From the NCBI GenBank assembly GCA_944384285.1, contig CALWSX010000139.1:1-5465 (forward strand): a stretch of 5,465 nucleotides of DNA. The letters run 5' to 3'. Positions within the stretch are counted from its first letter, which is position 1. Each line of letters opens with the position of its first letter. Below the pieces are notes generated by a model. That model worked only from the letters and a program-made list of their open reading frames with translations. It ran no database searches and was not told where the DNA came from. Position numbers and translations under genes: made by a program. Positions 1-5,465 of this stretch are shown piece after piece. The DNA comes from an uncultured Lachnospiraceae bacterium (GTDB taxonomy: Bacteria; Bacillota; Clostridia; Lachnospirales; Anaerotignaceae).

Positions 1-316
1 ATTATCAGGTGGTCAGCAGCAGAGACTTTGTATTGCAAGAGCTTTGGCTGTAGAGCCTGAAATTCTTTTAATGGACGAACCTACATCAGCGCTTGACCCT
101 ATTTCTACATCAAAAATTGAAGATTTAGCTATTGAACTTAAGAAAAAATATACTATAGTAATAGTAACCCATAATATGCAGCAAGCAACAAGAATTTCAG
201 ATAAGACAGCATTTTTCCTTCTTGGAGAGGTTGTTGAAATGGACGATACAGAAAAATTATTCTCAACACCTAAAGAAAAGAGAACGGAAGATTATATTAC
301 GGGAAGATTTGGATAA
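1..316 (+). CDS. pstB: Phosphate ABC transporter ATP-binding protein PstB (3' part)
   Basis: This is the C-terminal part of the ATPase that powers the PstSCAB high-affinity phosphate importer on the cytoplasmic face of the membrane. The reading frame is open from base 2, so the gene begins outside the window; about 104 codons are visible of the roughly 250 usual for PstB. The fragment opens exactly at the ABC signature (LSGGQQQRLCIARAL). The Walker B segment ILLMDEP follows at visible residues 21-27, then the D-loop SALD, and the H-loop histidine in IVTHNMQQA at about residue 57. The Walker A motif and Q-loop lie upstream and are not visible. PstB is preferred over other ABC ATPases because of the DEPTSALDPIST block, the THNMQQA stretch, the C-terminal end DYITGRFG, and phoU directly downstream. 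An internal TTG at 44 is not the start, because the signature motif runs through it in the same frame. Confidence 0.96.
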   Translation, partial: LSGGQQQRLCIARALAVEPEILLMDEPTSALDPISTSKIEDLAIELKKKYTIVIVTHNMQQATRISDKTAFFLLGEVVEMDDTEKLFSTPKEKRTEDYITGRFG

Positions 317-354
317 TAAATTTTTGCATATAAGATATAGGAGGGTTAAGGAAA

Positions 355-999
355 ATGAGAAACAGATTTGATAGACAGCTTTCAGAACTTAATAATAATT
401 TAACTGAAATGGGAGCTCTTTGTGAAAATGCTATTTATCTTGCGGTAAGAGCCTTCATAGAAGGAGAACTTGAGTTTGCGAAGAAATCTGTAGAAGTTGA
501 TTCTGAGATTGATGAAAAAGAAAAAGAAATAGAACAGCAGTGTTTGAGACTTCTTCTTCAACAACAGCCAGTAGCAAGAGATTTAAGAATAATTTCGTCT
601 GCTCTTAAAATGATTACAGACATTGAAAGAATAGGAGACCAGGCTTCTGATATTGCGGAGCTTGCACAATATACGGTTGGAACATACAGTATGATTTCAC
701 CGCATATTAAAAAAATGGCAGAAGAATCAGTTAAGATGGTTAAAGATTCTATAGACTCATTTGTAAAGAGAGACCAGAAACTTGCAGAAAGCGTAATAGC
801 TTATGATGATATAGTAGACTCTTTATTTTATACAGTAAAATGTGATATAATCGAATTGTTAAAAAGCGAAAATACAAATGGAGAAGCAATTATTGATGTA
901 TTAATGATTGCTAAATACTTAGAAAGAATTGCAGATCATGCCACAAATATTGCGGAATGGGTATTGTTTTCTATAACAGGTAAGCATAAGGAGGAGTAA
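355..999 (+). CDS. phoU: Phosphate signalling / transport accessory protein PhoU
   Basis: PhoU is a cytoplasmic all-helical protein that links the Pst transporter to the PhoR kinase and restrains Pho signalling when phosphate is plentiful. The 214-residue product has the usual PhoU length and its two tandem three-helix repeats. Each repeat carries the family's metal-binding helix: DIERIGDQASDIAE at residues 89-102 and YLERIADHATNIAE at 188-201. The N-terminal region with FDRQLSELNNNLTEMG is also typical. The ATG start is set by an AGGAGGG site at 339-345, nine bases upstream. The gene lies 38 nt after the pstB stop with no terminator between them, so it is probably in the pst transcript. Its last codons contain the ribosome binding site of the next gene. 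Nothing in it looks damaged. Confidence 0.97.
   Translation: MRNRFDRQLSELNNNLTEMGALCENAIYLAVRAFIEGELEFAKKSVEVDSEIDEKEKEIEQQCLRLLLQQQPVARDLRIISSALKMITDIERIGDQASDIAELAQYTVGTYSMISPHIKKMAEESVKMVKDSIDSFVKRDQKLAESVIAYDDIVDSLFYTVKCDIIELLKSENTNGEAIIDVLMIAKYLERIADHATNIAEWVLFSITGKHKEE
988..996 (+). promoter_or_regulatory. Ribosome binding site of phoB, inside phoU
   Basis: AAGGAGGAG is a near-perfect anti-16S match formed by the last sense codons of phoU, six bases before the GTG at 1003. It supports the GTG start and implies that ribosomes finishing phoU can restart on phoB. Confidence 0.85.
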
Positions 1000-1002
1000 A
1001 GA

Positions 1003-1677
1003 GTGATTGTAATAGTTGAGGACGATAACAGTATCAGAGAACTTGTTTGTTATACACTTAATAACACAGGTTTTGAAGCTTATGGATTTTCTTGTGGACG
1101 TGAATTTTTTGATTTTCTCGGAAAAGAAACGCCAAAGCTTGTTTTATTAGATATTATGCTTCCGGGAGAAGATGGTATATCTATTTTAAAAAAATTACGT
1201 TCTGATATTAAGACTCAAAAAATACCTGTAATAATGCTTACCGCAAAAGATACTGAATATGATAAAGTAATTGCGCTTGATATAGGTGCAGATGACTATA
1301 TTACAAAGCCGTTTGGTCTTATGGAGCTTGTTTCAAGAGTAAAAGCTGTTTTAAGACGATTTGAAAATGACAAAGACTCAGGAATATATTCTTTTAAGGA
1401 TCTTGTACTTAATGATGGAGCCCATTCAGTTTCAGCGGCAGGGGTTTCTATTGAGCTTACACTAAAAGAATATAGTATGCTTAAATTAATGCTTCAAAAT
1501 CAAGGCAAAGTTTTAACACGAGATACTCTTCTTCAAAAAATATGGGGGTATGATTTTGATGGAGAGACAAGAACGGTAGATGTTCATATAAGAACTCTTA
1601 GAACAAAGCTTCTATCTTGTGGAGAATATATAGAAACAGTAAGGGGTGTAGGTTATAAGATAGGAGGGGTAAAATGA
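1003..1677 (+). CDS. phoB: PhoB/PhoP-type response regulator (OmpR family)
   Basis: This is the DNA-binding response regulator of the phosphate two-component system, a cytoplasmic transcription factor activated by phosphorylation from the adjacent kinase. The 224-residue protein has a receiver domain at about 1-118: acidic pocket E6-D7-D8, phospho-acceptor D50 in LVLLDIMLPGEDG, switch threonine T80 in IMLTAKD, and conserved K102 in ITKPF. An OmpR-type winged-helix domain follows at about 126-222, with LTLKEYSMLKLML, the RTVDVHIRTLRTKL recognition region, and the closing ETVRGVGYKI. The GTG start is supported by the ribosome site and by the acidic triad, which must lie near the N-terminus; the next in-frame methionine is at residue 52, inside the receiver. 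It starts 3 nt after phoU and overlaps phoR by ATGA. Pst/phoU context makes phosphate control very likely; the sequence alone would only prove an OmpR-family regulator. Confidence 0.93.
   Translation: MIVIVEDDNSIRELVCYTLNNTGFEAYGFSCGREFFDFLGKETPKLVLLDIMLPGEDGISILKKLRSDIKTQKIPVIMLTAKDTEYDKVIALDIGADDYITKPFGLMELVSRVKAVLRRFENDKDSGIYSFKDLVLNDGAHSVSAAGVSIELTLKEYSMLKLMLQNQGKVLTRDTLLQKIWGYDFDGETRTVDVHIRTLRTKLLSCGEYIETVRGVGYKIGGVK
1662..1669 (+). promoter_or_regulatory. Ribosome binding site of phoR, with ATGA stop/start overlap
   Basis: AGGAGGGG lies within the last codons of phoB, six bases (counted from AGGAGG) before the ATG at 1674. The phoR start and the phoB stop share ATGA at 1674-1677, a typical arrangement for translational coupling that keeps kinase and regulator in fixed proportion. 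Confidence 0.85.
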
Positions 1678-3326
1678 CCGAGAAGATGATAAAAGCTATA
1701 ACAAAAGTTTTGGTAATTGCACTTTTGTTTACAATAGTTCTCATTCTAGGCGTTTTGTATGAGCATTTTACAAACGAACAGTTTTTCCAGTTACGAAACC
1801 AACTTCAAGTTATAGAAAAAGGTGTTGTACTTGATGGTAAAGACTTTTTTGATGGTTTAAATATAAATGAATATCGTATTACCTGGATAGAAAGTGACGG
1901 AGAGGTAATATATGATAGTAAGGCAAGCTCTGATACTATGGAAAACCATATGGAAAGAGAAGAATTTAAAGAAGCTTTGGAATCGGGGTATGGGCAAAGT
2001 TCAAGAAATTCAGTAACTCTTTCAGAAAAAACTCTTTATAGTGCAAAAAGGCTTCCTGACGGTTCAGTACTTCGTGTATCAACTACACAGCTTTCTGTAA
2101 TTTCTTTGGTTATGAGTATGTTAAGACCAATTTTTATAATTGCGCTTGTAGCCCTTATTCTTTCTGTAGTATTTGCAAGAAGAGTTTCTAAAAAGGCTAT
2201 AGAGCCTATTAATAATATTAATCTTGAAGATCCTTTATCAAATGATGTGTATGAGGAATTATCTCCTCTTTTATTAAGAATTGATAAGCAAAATCAAAAA
2301 ATAAAAGCACAGATGGATGATCTTACGCAAAAAAATAAAGAAATAACTTATGTTATAGAGAATGTAAGTGATGGTATAATAACTTTGGATAAAAATGGAA
2401 AAGTTATCATGTCCAATAAAAAAGCAGAGGAAATTTTCTCTTGTTCTGAGGGAAATTATTATCTTGATTTTTGCAGAAATCTTGATTATAAATTTGCTGT
2501 TGAAGAAGCATTTAAAGGTAACAGCTCAACTTGTGTAATAAATATAGATAATATAGTTTATAAAATATATGCAAGTACTACTAAATCTGAAAATGAGGAT
2601 ATATCAGTATTCCTTTTTATAAGTGATGTTACAGATGAAGAAAGCGCTCAAAAGATGAGACGTGAATTTACAGCAAATGTTTCTCATGAACTTAAGACAC
2701 CGCTTTCTACAATACTTGGCAGTGCGGAACTCATAGAAAATGGTATTGTAAAACCGGCAGAAATTCCATATTTTGCAAAAAAAATACATGAAGAGGCAGC
2801 ACGTCTTTTGAATCTTATACAGGATATAATAAAACTTTCAAGACTTGATGAAGGAAATTTAACTTCTGAATTTGTTGATATTGAGCTTTTTGATATCTGC
2901 AAGAGTGTAAGAGAATCCCTTTTAGAAAAGTCAGAAACAAGAGAAATATCTATAGATATTATTTGTGATAATTCTAAAATAAAGGGAATTAAGCCTGTTA
3001 TAAACGAAATGATATACAATCTTTGTGATAATGCTATAACATATAATAAAGAAAAAGGAAAGGTTGTAATTGAAGTTAAAACTTTAGATGATAAAGTTTC
3101 TTTAAAAGTTTCTGATACAGGAATAGGAATAGAAAAAAGTGATATTCCACATATTTTTGAAAGATTTTACAGAGTAGATAAAAGTCGTTCAAAAGAAACA
3201 GGTGGAACAGGGTTAGGTCTTTCTATAGTAAAACATGGTGCAGAACTTCATAAAGCTAAAATCAGCGTTGAAAGTGAGATTGATAAGGGAACAACTATTG
3301 AAATTCAGTTTCCTAAAATAATGTAA
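1674..3326 (+). CDS. phoR: PhoR-type sensor histidine kinase
   Basis: This membrane histidine kinase is the likely phosphodonor and phosphatase of the adjacent PhoB. Its 550 residues show TM1 at about 9-30, an extracytoplasmic region at about 31-148, and TM2 at about 152-168. A short HAMP-like and coiled-coil linker covers roughly 169-220, followed by a PAS domain at about 221-325 (VSDGIITLDKNGKVIMSN). The HisKA domain follows, with the phospho-accepting H338 in NVSHELKTPL. The HATPase domain has an N box around N449 and N453 (NEMIYNLCDNA), a G1 box DTGIGI at 481-486, an F box IFERFYR, and a G2 box GGTGLGLSIVK at 510-520. All catalytic motifs are intact. The extracytoplasmic part (YRITWIESDGEVIYDS, MENHMEREEF) resembles the Cache/PAS-like sensor of Firmicute PhoR kinases. 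Its ligand is not evident, and in this family phosphate status is usually relayed through Pst and PhoU. Confidence 0.93.
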   Translation: MTEKMIKAITKVLVIALLFTIVLILGVLYEHFTNEQFFQLRNQLQVIEKGVVLDGKDFFDGLNINEYRITWIESDGEVIYDSKASSDTMENHMEREEFKEALESGYGQSSRNSVTLSEKTLYSAKRLPDGSVLRVSTTQLSVISLVMSMLRPIFIIALVALILSVVFARRVSKKAIEPINNINLEDPLSNDVYEELSPLLLRIDKQNQKIKAQMDDLTQKNKEITYVIENVSDGIITLDKNGKVIMSNKKAEEIFSCSEGNYYLDFCRNLDYKFAVEEAFKGNSSTCVINIDNIVYKIYASTTKSENEDISVFLFISDVTDEESAQKMRREFTANVSHELKTPLSTILGSAELIENGIVKPAEIPYFAKKIHEEAARLLNLIQDIIKLSRLDEGNLTSEFVDIELFDICKSVRESLLEKSETREISIDIICDNSKIKGIKPVINEMIYNLCDNAITYNKEKGKVVIEVKTLDDKVSLKVSDTGIGIEKSDIPHIFERFYRVDKSRSKETGGTGLGLSIVKHGAELHKAKISVESEIDKGTTIEIQFPKIM

Positions 3327-3331
3327 TATTA

Positions 3332-3369
3332 AAATGGCAAGAGTTATATTTTTATAGCCCTTGCCATTT
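3332..3369. terminator. Probable bidirectional intrinsic terminator between phoR and aguD
   Basis: The arms AAATGGCAAG (3332-3341) and CTTGCCATTT (3360-3369) are perfectly complementary. The interior continues to pair, with one A/C mismatch and one G-U wobble, down to a TTTT loop at 3349-3352. On the plus strand the hairpin lies 5 nt after the phoR stop and runs into TTTGTTTTT (3367-3375). On the minus strand the opposite side gives TTTTAATATT. It separates two convergent operons, so termination from both sides is the simplest reading, with the plus-strand tail the stronger. Confidence 0.85.
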
Positions 3370-3411
3370 GTTTTTGGATATATAATAATCTAAAAATTAA
3401 GTTTACTAAAG

Positions 3412-4779
3412 TTATTTTTTAGAGCCTATTTTTTTAACAAGTATTATTATTTCTCCAATAATTATAGAAAGTACTGCACCTATTGTTATTGGGAGAGTAG
3501 AGGAAAGAGTTTCAGGATCGAAGGATAAAGGAACAGCAACGAAAATAAGGGATATTATAATAATAACCATAGGCATATAAGCCATTAATTTAAGCAAATT
3601 ATCACTTCCGGAAACTTTAAAAGGTCTTTTTGTTTTCCCATCAACTTTACGAAGTTTTAAGAAAGCAGGAAATACCGGAAGATATGAAAGTAAAAGAGTT
3701 ACTAAATTAAGAGCAAAGAAACTCCAGAAAATATCCTGATTTGGTATAAACGGAGATATTATTACAACTACAGCGGCAACAATACCATTCATAATTGCAG
3801 CACCTATAGGCATATTATTCTTTTTGCTTGTATATGAAAATACTTTAGGCATTTCATCGTTAAGAGCGGCATATCTTGCAACTGAATTTACACCAAAAGC
3901 CCAAGAAATCATATTTCCAAAAAGAGTTAAAAGGAAAAGTATAGCTACAATGTTAATGAAAAGTCCTGTTTGCATACCAGATAAAAGCTGTATACTGTCA
4001 ATGAGACCACTGCTTGTACTAATCTCTTCTGTTGGTATAGCAACCCCTATACCAAATGCGGAAATAATATAAATTGCAGCTATAACGATACCGCCTATAA
4101 TAATAGATTGAGGTATCTGTTTTTTAGGATTTTCCATATCGTCCGCAAAAGTACATATAACTTCAAATCCGAGGAAGTTAAATATAATTACAGATATGAA
4201 AGAAAGACTGTGGAGATTAAGAGAAGGAAGAAGAGATGAAAAAGTATATTCATTTGCAACACCCTTTGTTAAAGCTCCATATATACCAAGTCCTCCGAGA
4301 AGAAGAGCAAGACCTACTTTTATTACAGCAGATCCGTTTAATATTAAAGTACTGTCTGATGCAGGGAAAAAACTTATAAATACAACGATTGCAATAAATA
4401 AAAGCTGTAAAAGCACAGAAACAAATGTAGAAAATTCTACGCCAAAAACAAGACCTAATATATCAGGGGTCATAACTGCCAAAGATGCAAGCCATAAAGG
4501 ATAGTTTATCCAATAAAACCAGGCAACACGTGCGCCCCATTTTGGTCCAAAAGCTTTTCTAACCCAGTCATAAAGTCCGCCTTCGCCGTCATAAGTTGTA
4601 CCAAGTTCAGACGCTATAAGACCATAAGGAATTAAAAAAGCTATAATTAAAAATATCCACCAAAAATATTGTGAATTACCGATTGCTGCAACAGGAGCGG
4701 CAGCTTCAGCTACAAATACAACACAAATAACTGTAAGTATAGCATCGATTAACTTAAATTTCTTTTTATTTTCAGGCAA
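3412..4779 (-). CDS. aguD: APC-superfamily permease, probable agmatine/putrescine antiporter AguD
   Basis: This 455-residue polytopic membrane protein has about twelve hydrophobic segments (roughly 10-32, 37-58, 88-110, 118-138, 147-170, 191-212, 223-246, 274-297, 325-345, 351-375, 400-418, 428-447), the standard APC amino-acid permease layout. TM1 carries a small-residue break (AEAAAPVAAIGNSQ) where APC carriers bind substrate. The TM6 region has the FLGFE motif (202-206), and the loop after it, DDMENPKKQIPQSI, is characteristic. The N-terminal region through SQYFWW and the stretch PYGLIASELGTTYDGEGGLYDWV resemble enterococcal AguD as I remember it. Substrate is inferred mainly from the adjacent putrescine carbamoyltransferase: import of agmatine in exchange for putrescine. 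Another polyamine or amino-acid exchanger remains possible. The start is TTG at 4777-4779, chosen because a strong AGGAGGT precedes it and no in-frame ATG occurs until about residue 103. It is the last gene of its operon within the window, ending before a convergent terminator. Confidence 0.85.
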   Translation of the reverse strand: MPENKKKFKLIDAILTVICVVFVAEAAAPVAAIGNSQYFWWIFLIIAFLIPYGLIASELGTTYDGEGGLYDWVRKAFGPKWGARVAWFYWINYPLWLASLAVMTPDILGLVFGVEFSTFVSVLLQLLFIAIVVFISFFPASDSTLILNGSAVIKVGLALLLGGLGIYGALTKGVANEYTFSSLLPSLNLHSLSFISVIIFNFLGFEVICTFADDMENPKKQIPQSIIIGGIVIAAIYIISAFGIGVAIPTEEISTSSGLIDSIQLLSGMQTGLFINIVAILFLLTLFGNMISWAFGVNSVARYAALNDEMPKVFSYTSKKNNMPIGAAIMNGIVAAVVVIISPFIPNQDIFWSFFALNLVTLLLSYLPVFPAFLKLRKVDGKTKRPFKVSGSDNLLKLMAYMPMVIIIISLIFVAVPLSFDPETLSSTLPITIGAVLSIIIGEIIILVKKIGSKK

Positions 4780-4788
4780 GTAAAGATT

Positions 4789-4795
4789 ACCTCCT
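4789..4795 (-). promoter_or_regulatory. Ribosome binding site deciding the TTG start of aguD
   Basis: On the minus strand AGGAGGT, inside an A-rich run, lies nine bases before TTG at 4779-4777. This is the only well-placed site near the N-terminus of the permease and fixes the unusual start codon. Confidence 0.85.
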
Positions 4796-4829
4796 TTTTT
4801 TGTTAAAAAACAAAGTATATTTTTATAGG

Positions 4830-4853
4830 TAAGGCAGGGTTAACCCTGCCTTA
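4830..4853. repeat. Perfect 24-nt palindrome / hairpin between aguB and aguD
   Basis: The arm TAAGGCAGGG (4830-4839) is repeated as its exact complement at 4844-4853 around a TTAA loop, giving a 10-bp stem with a GC-rich core. It begins 8 nt after the aguB stop on the minus strand. Read in the direction of the agu genes it is followed by CCTATAAAAATATAC, with no U tract. Read on the plus strand it is followed by TTATTTATTTTTT. It is therefore a good terminator shape for plus-strand (antisense) transcripts. For the aguB-aguD mRNA it would be a partial terminator, an RNA-stabilising or processing hairpin, or a protein-binding site. The sequence does not decide between these. Confidence 0.8.
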
Positions 4854-4861
4854 TTTATTTT

Positions 4862-5465
4862 TTAAAAATGCATAGATGAAAGAGTATCAATTAATTCGTC
4901 TTTAACTTTTTCCTTCTGTTTTTCGTCAAAAGGTTTGTAATGTCTCTTCATTAAGAATACAAGAATACCTCTCATAGCTGTAAGTCTGTTTTCTGCTTCA
5001 TCAAATACAACCGAATGTTCAGAATCAATTACCTCATCAGTAACCTCTTCATTTCTTGTAGCAGGCAAACAGTGCATAAATTTTACGTGAGGAGCAGCTT
5101 TTTTAAGCATTTCTGATTTAACCTGATATTTAGGGAAGAAGATACCAAGACGTTCTTCTTCTGAAAGTTCAGCTTCATATAAACCATACCAAACGTCTGT
5201 ATAAATGAAGTCAGCATCTTTTAAAGCAACATCTTCATCTTCTGTTATAAGGAAAGAACCGCCTGATTTTTTACAGTTCTCTTCAGCAATTTTAATGTGT
5301 TCTTCTCTGAGCTGGTATCCTTTAGGTCCAAAATGAACAAATTTCATACCAATTTTTGTAGCAATCATCATAAGTGAAGCACAAACCTGTGTGGCGTCAC
5401 CTACAAAAACAACTTTGCAATCTTCAATTTTTTTACCTTTTGGAAGGTGTTCAATCATTGTGCAA
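4862..5465 (-). CDS. aguB: Putrescine carbamoyltransferase (N-terminus outside window)
   Basis: This cytoplasmic enzyme of the agmatine deiminase pathway phosphorolyses N-carbamoylputrescine to putrescine and carbamoyl phosphate, which carbamate kinase then uses to make ATP. About 200 C-terminal residues are visible of the roughly 340 usual for the family, covering the amine-binding domain and the C-terminal tail. The frame stays open to the window edge (C-T before MIEHLPKGKK), so the methionine at 5458-5456 is internal. Visible motifs are VVFVGDATQVC, YTDVWYGLYEAELSEEE, FMHCLPATR with the conserved HCLPA, and FDEAENRLTAMRG. WYGLYEAEL stands where ornithine carbamoyltransferases have the ornithine-binding SMG motif, and the whole segment closely follows the enterococcal putrescine enzyme as I recall it. 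A charged tail (about the last 25 residues) corresponds to the family's extra C-terminal helix. The permease gene follows 82 nt downstream on the same strand. Confidence 0.93.
   Translation of the reverse strand, partial: CTMIEHLPKGKKIEDCKVVFVGDATQVCASLMMIATKIGMKFVHFGPKGYQLREEHIKIAEENCKKSGGSFLITEDEDVALKDADFIYTDVWYGLYEAELSEEERLGIFFPKYQVKSEMLKKAAPHVKFMHCLPATRNEEVTDEVIDSEHSVVFDEAENRLTAMRGILVFLMKRHYKPFDEKQKEKVKDELIDTLSSMHF

Noticed and set aside
317..354. Possible Pho box or promoter between pstB and phoU
   Set aside because: Only 38 nt are available, much of it taken by the phoU ribosome site, and no direct repeats are visible.
2604..3019. Two overlapping minus-strand open frames (61 and 111 codons) inside phoR
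   Set aside because: They lie opposite the catalytic core of the kinase, whose conserved motifs fix the plus-strand frame. Their translations resemble no known protein and they have no convincing ribosome sites.
3824..4504. Two plus-strand open frames (82 and 102 codons) opposite the permease gene
   Set aside because: They are antisense to a full-length membrane transporter with clear family motifs, and their products are unlike any family I recognise.
4799..4814. Small inverted repeat TTTGTT / AACAAA just upstream of the aguD ribosome site
   Set aside because: The stem is only six A/T-rich pairs within homopolymer runs. It is too weak to call an operator or riboswitch element.
4814..4827. 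Possible -10 promoter elements (TATAAA at 4822-4827, TATACT at 4814-4819, minus strand) before aguD
   Set aside because: No acceptable -35 hexamer occurs 16-18 bases upstream; that region is the GC-rich palindrome. In such AT-rich DNA these hexamers are expected by chance.
4862..5465. Ornithine carbamoyltransferase as the identity of the right-end gene
   Set aside because: The ornithine-binding SMG motif is replaced by WYGLYEAEL, the segment follows putrescine carbamoyltransferase throughout, and an AguD-like permease is adjacent.

Overview
The window looks like a low-GC Firmicute, probably of the Clostridia. The DNA is AT-rich throughout, arginine is mostly AGA, ribosome binding sites are strong AGGAGG types, and GTG and TTG starts occur. 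The gene order pstB-phoU-phoB-phoR and the homologies fit this, but the exact taxon cannot be read from the sequence.

Left part (1-3326, plus strand): the 3' end of a phosphate uptake and phosphate-sensing operon. It contains the C-terminal part of the ABC ATPase PstB, then PhoU, a PhoB-type response regulator, and a PhoR-type membrane histidine kinase with a complete catalytic core. Spacing is tight: 38 nt, 3 nt, then an ATGA overlap. No terminator is visible between the genes, so they are most likely one transcript with coupled translation. Together they form a standard low-phosphate circuit: the transporter imports phosphate, PhoU links transporter state to the kinase, and PhoR phosphorylates PhoB.

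Middle (3327-3411): a short convergent intergenic region holding a long hairpin that probably terminates transcription from both sides.

Right part (3412-5465, minus strand): two genes of agmatine catabolism by the agmatine deiminase route. At the window edge, lacking its N-terminus, is putrescine carbamoyltransferase (aguB/ptcA). Downstream of it is an APC-superfamily permease that resembles the agmatine/putrescine antiporter AguD and starts with TTG. The transferase phosphorolyses N-carbamoylputrescine to putrescine and carbamoyl phosphate, and the permease would exchange putrescine for agmatine. Agmatine deiminase (aguA) and carbamate kinase (aguC) are not downstream of aguD and would have to lie beyond the window or elsewhere. 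A perfect 24-nt palindrome sits between aguB and aguD.

I found no mobile element, CRISPR array, tRNA or rRNA, and no convincing new system. The most unusual points are the intercistronic palindrome with its unexpected polarity, the TTG start of the antiporter, and the convergent placement of phosphate and agmatine genes.
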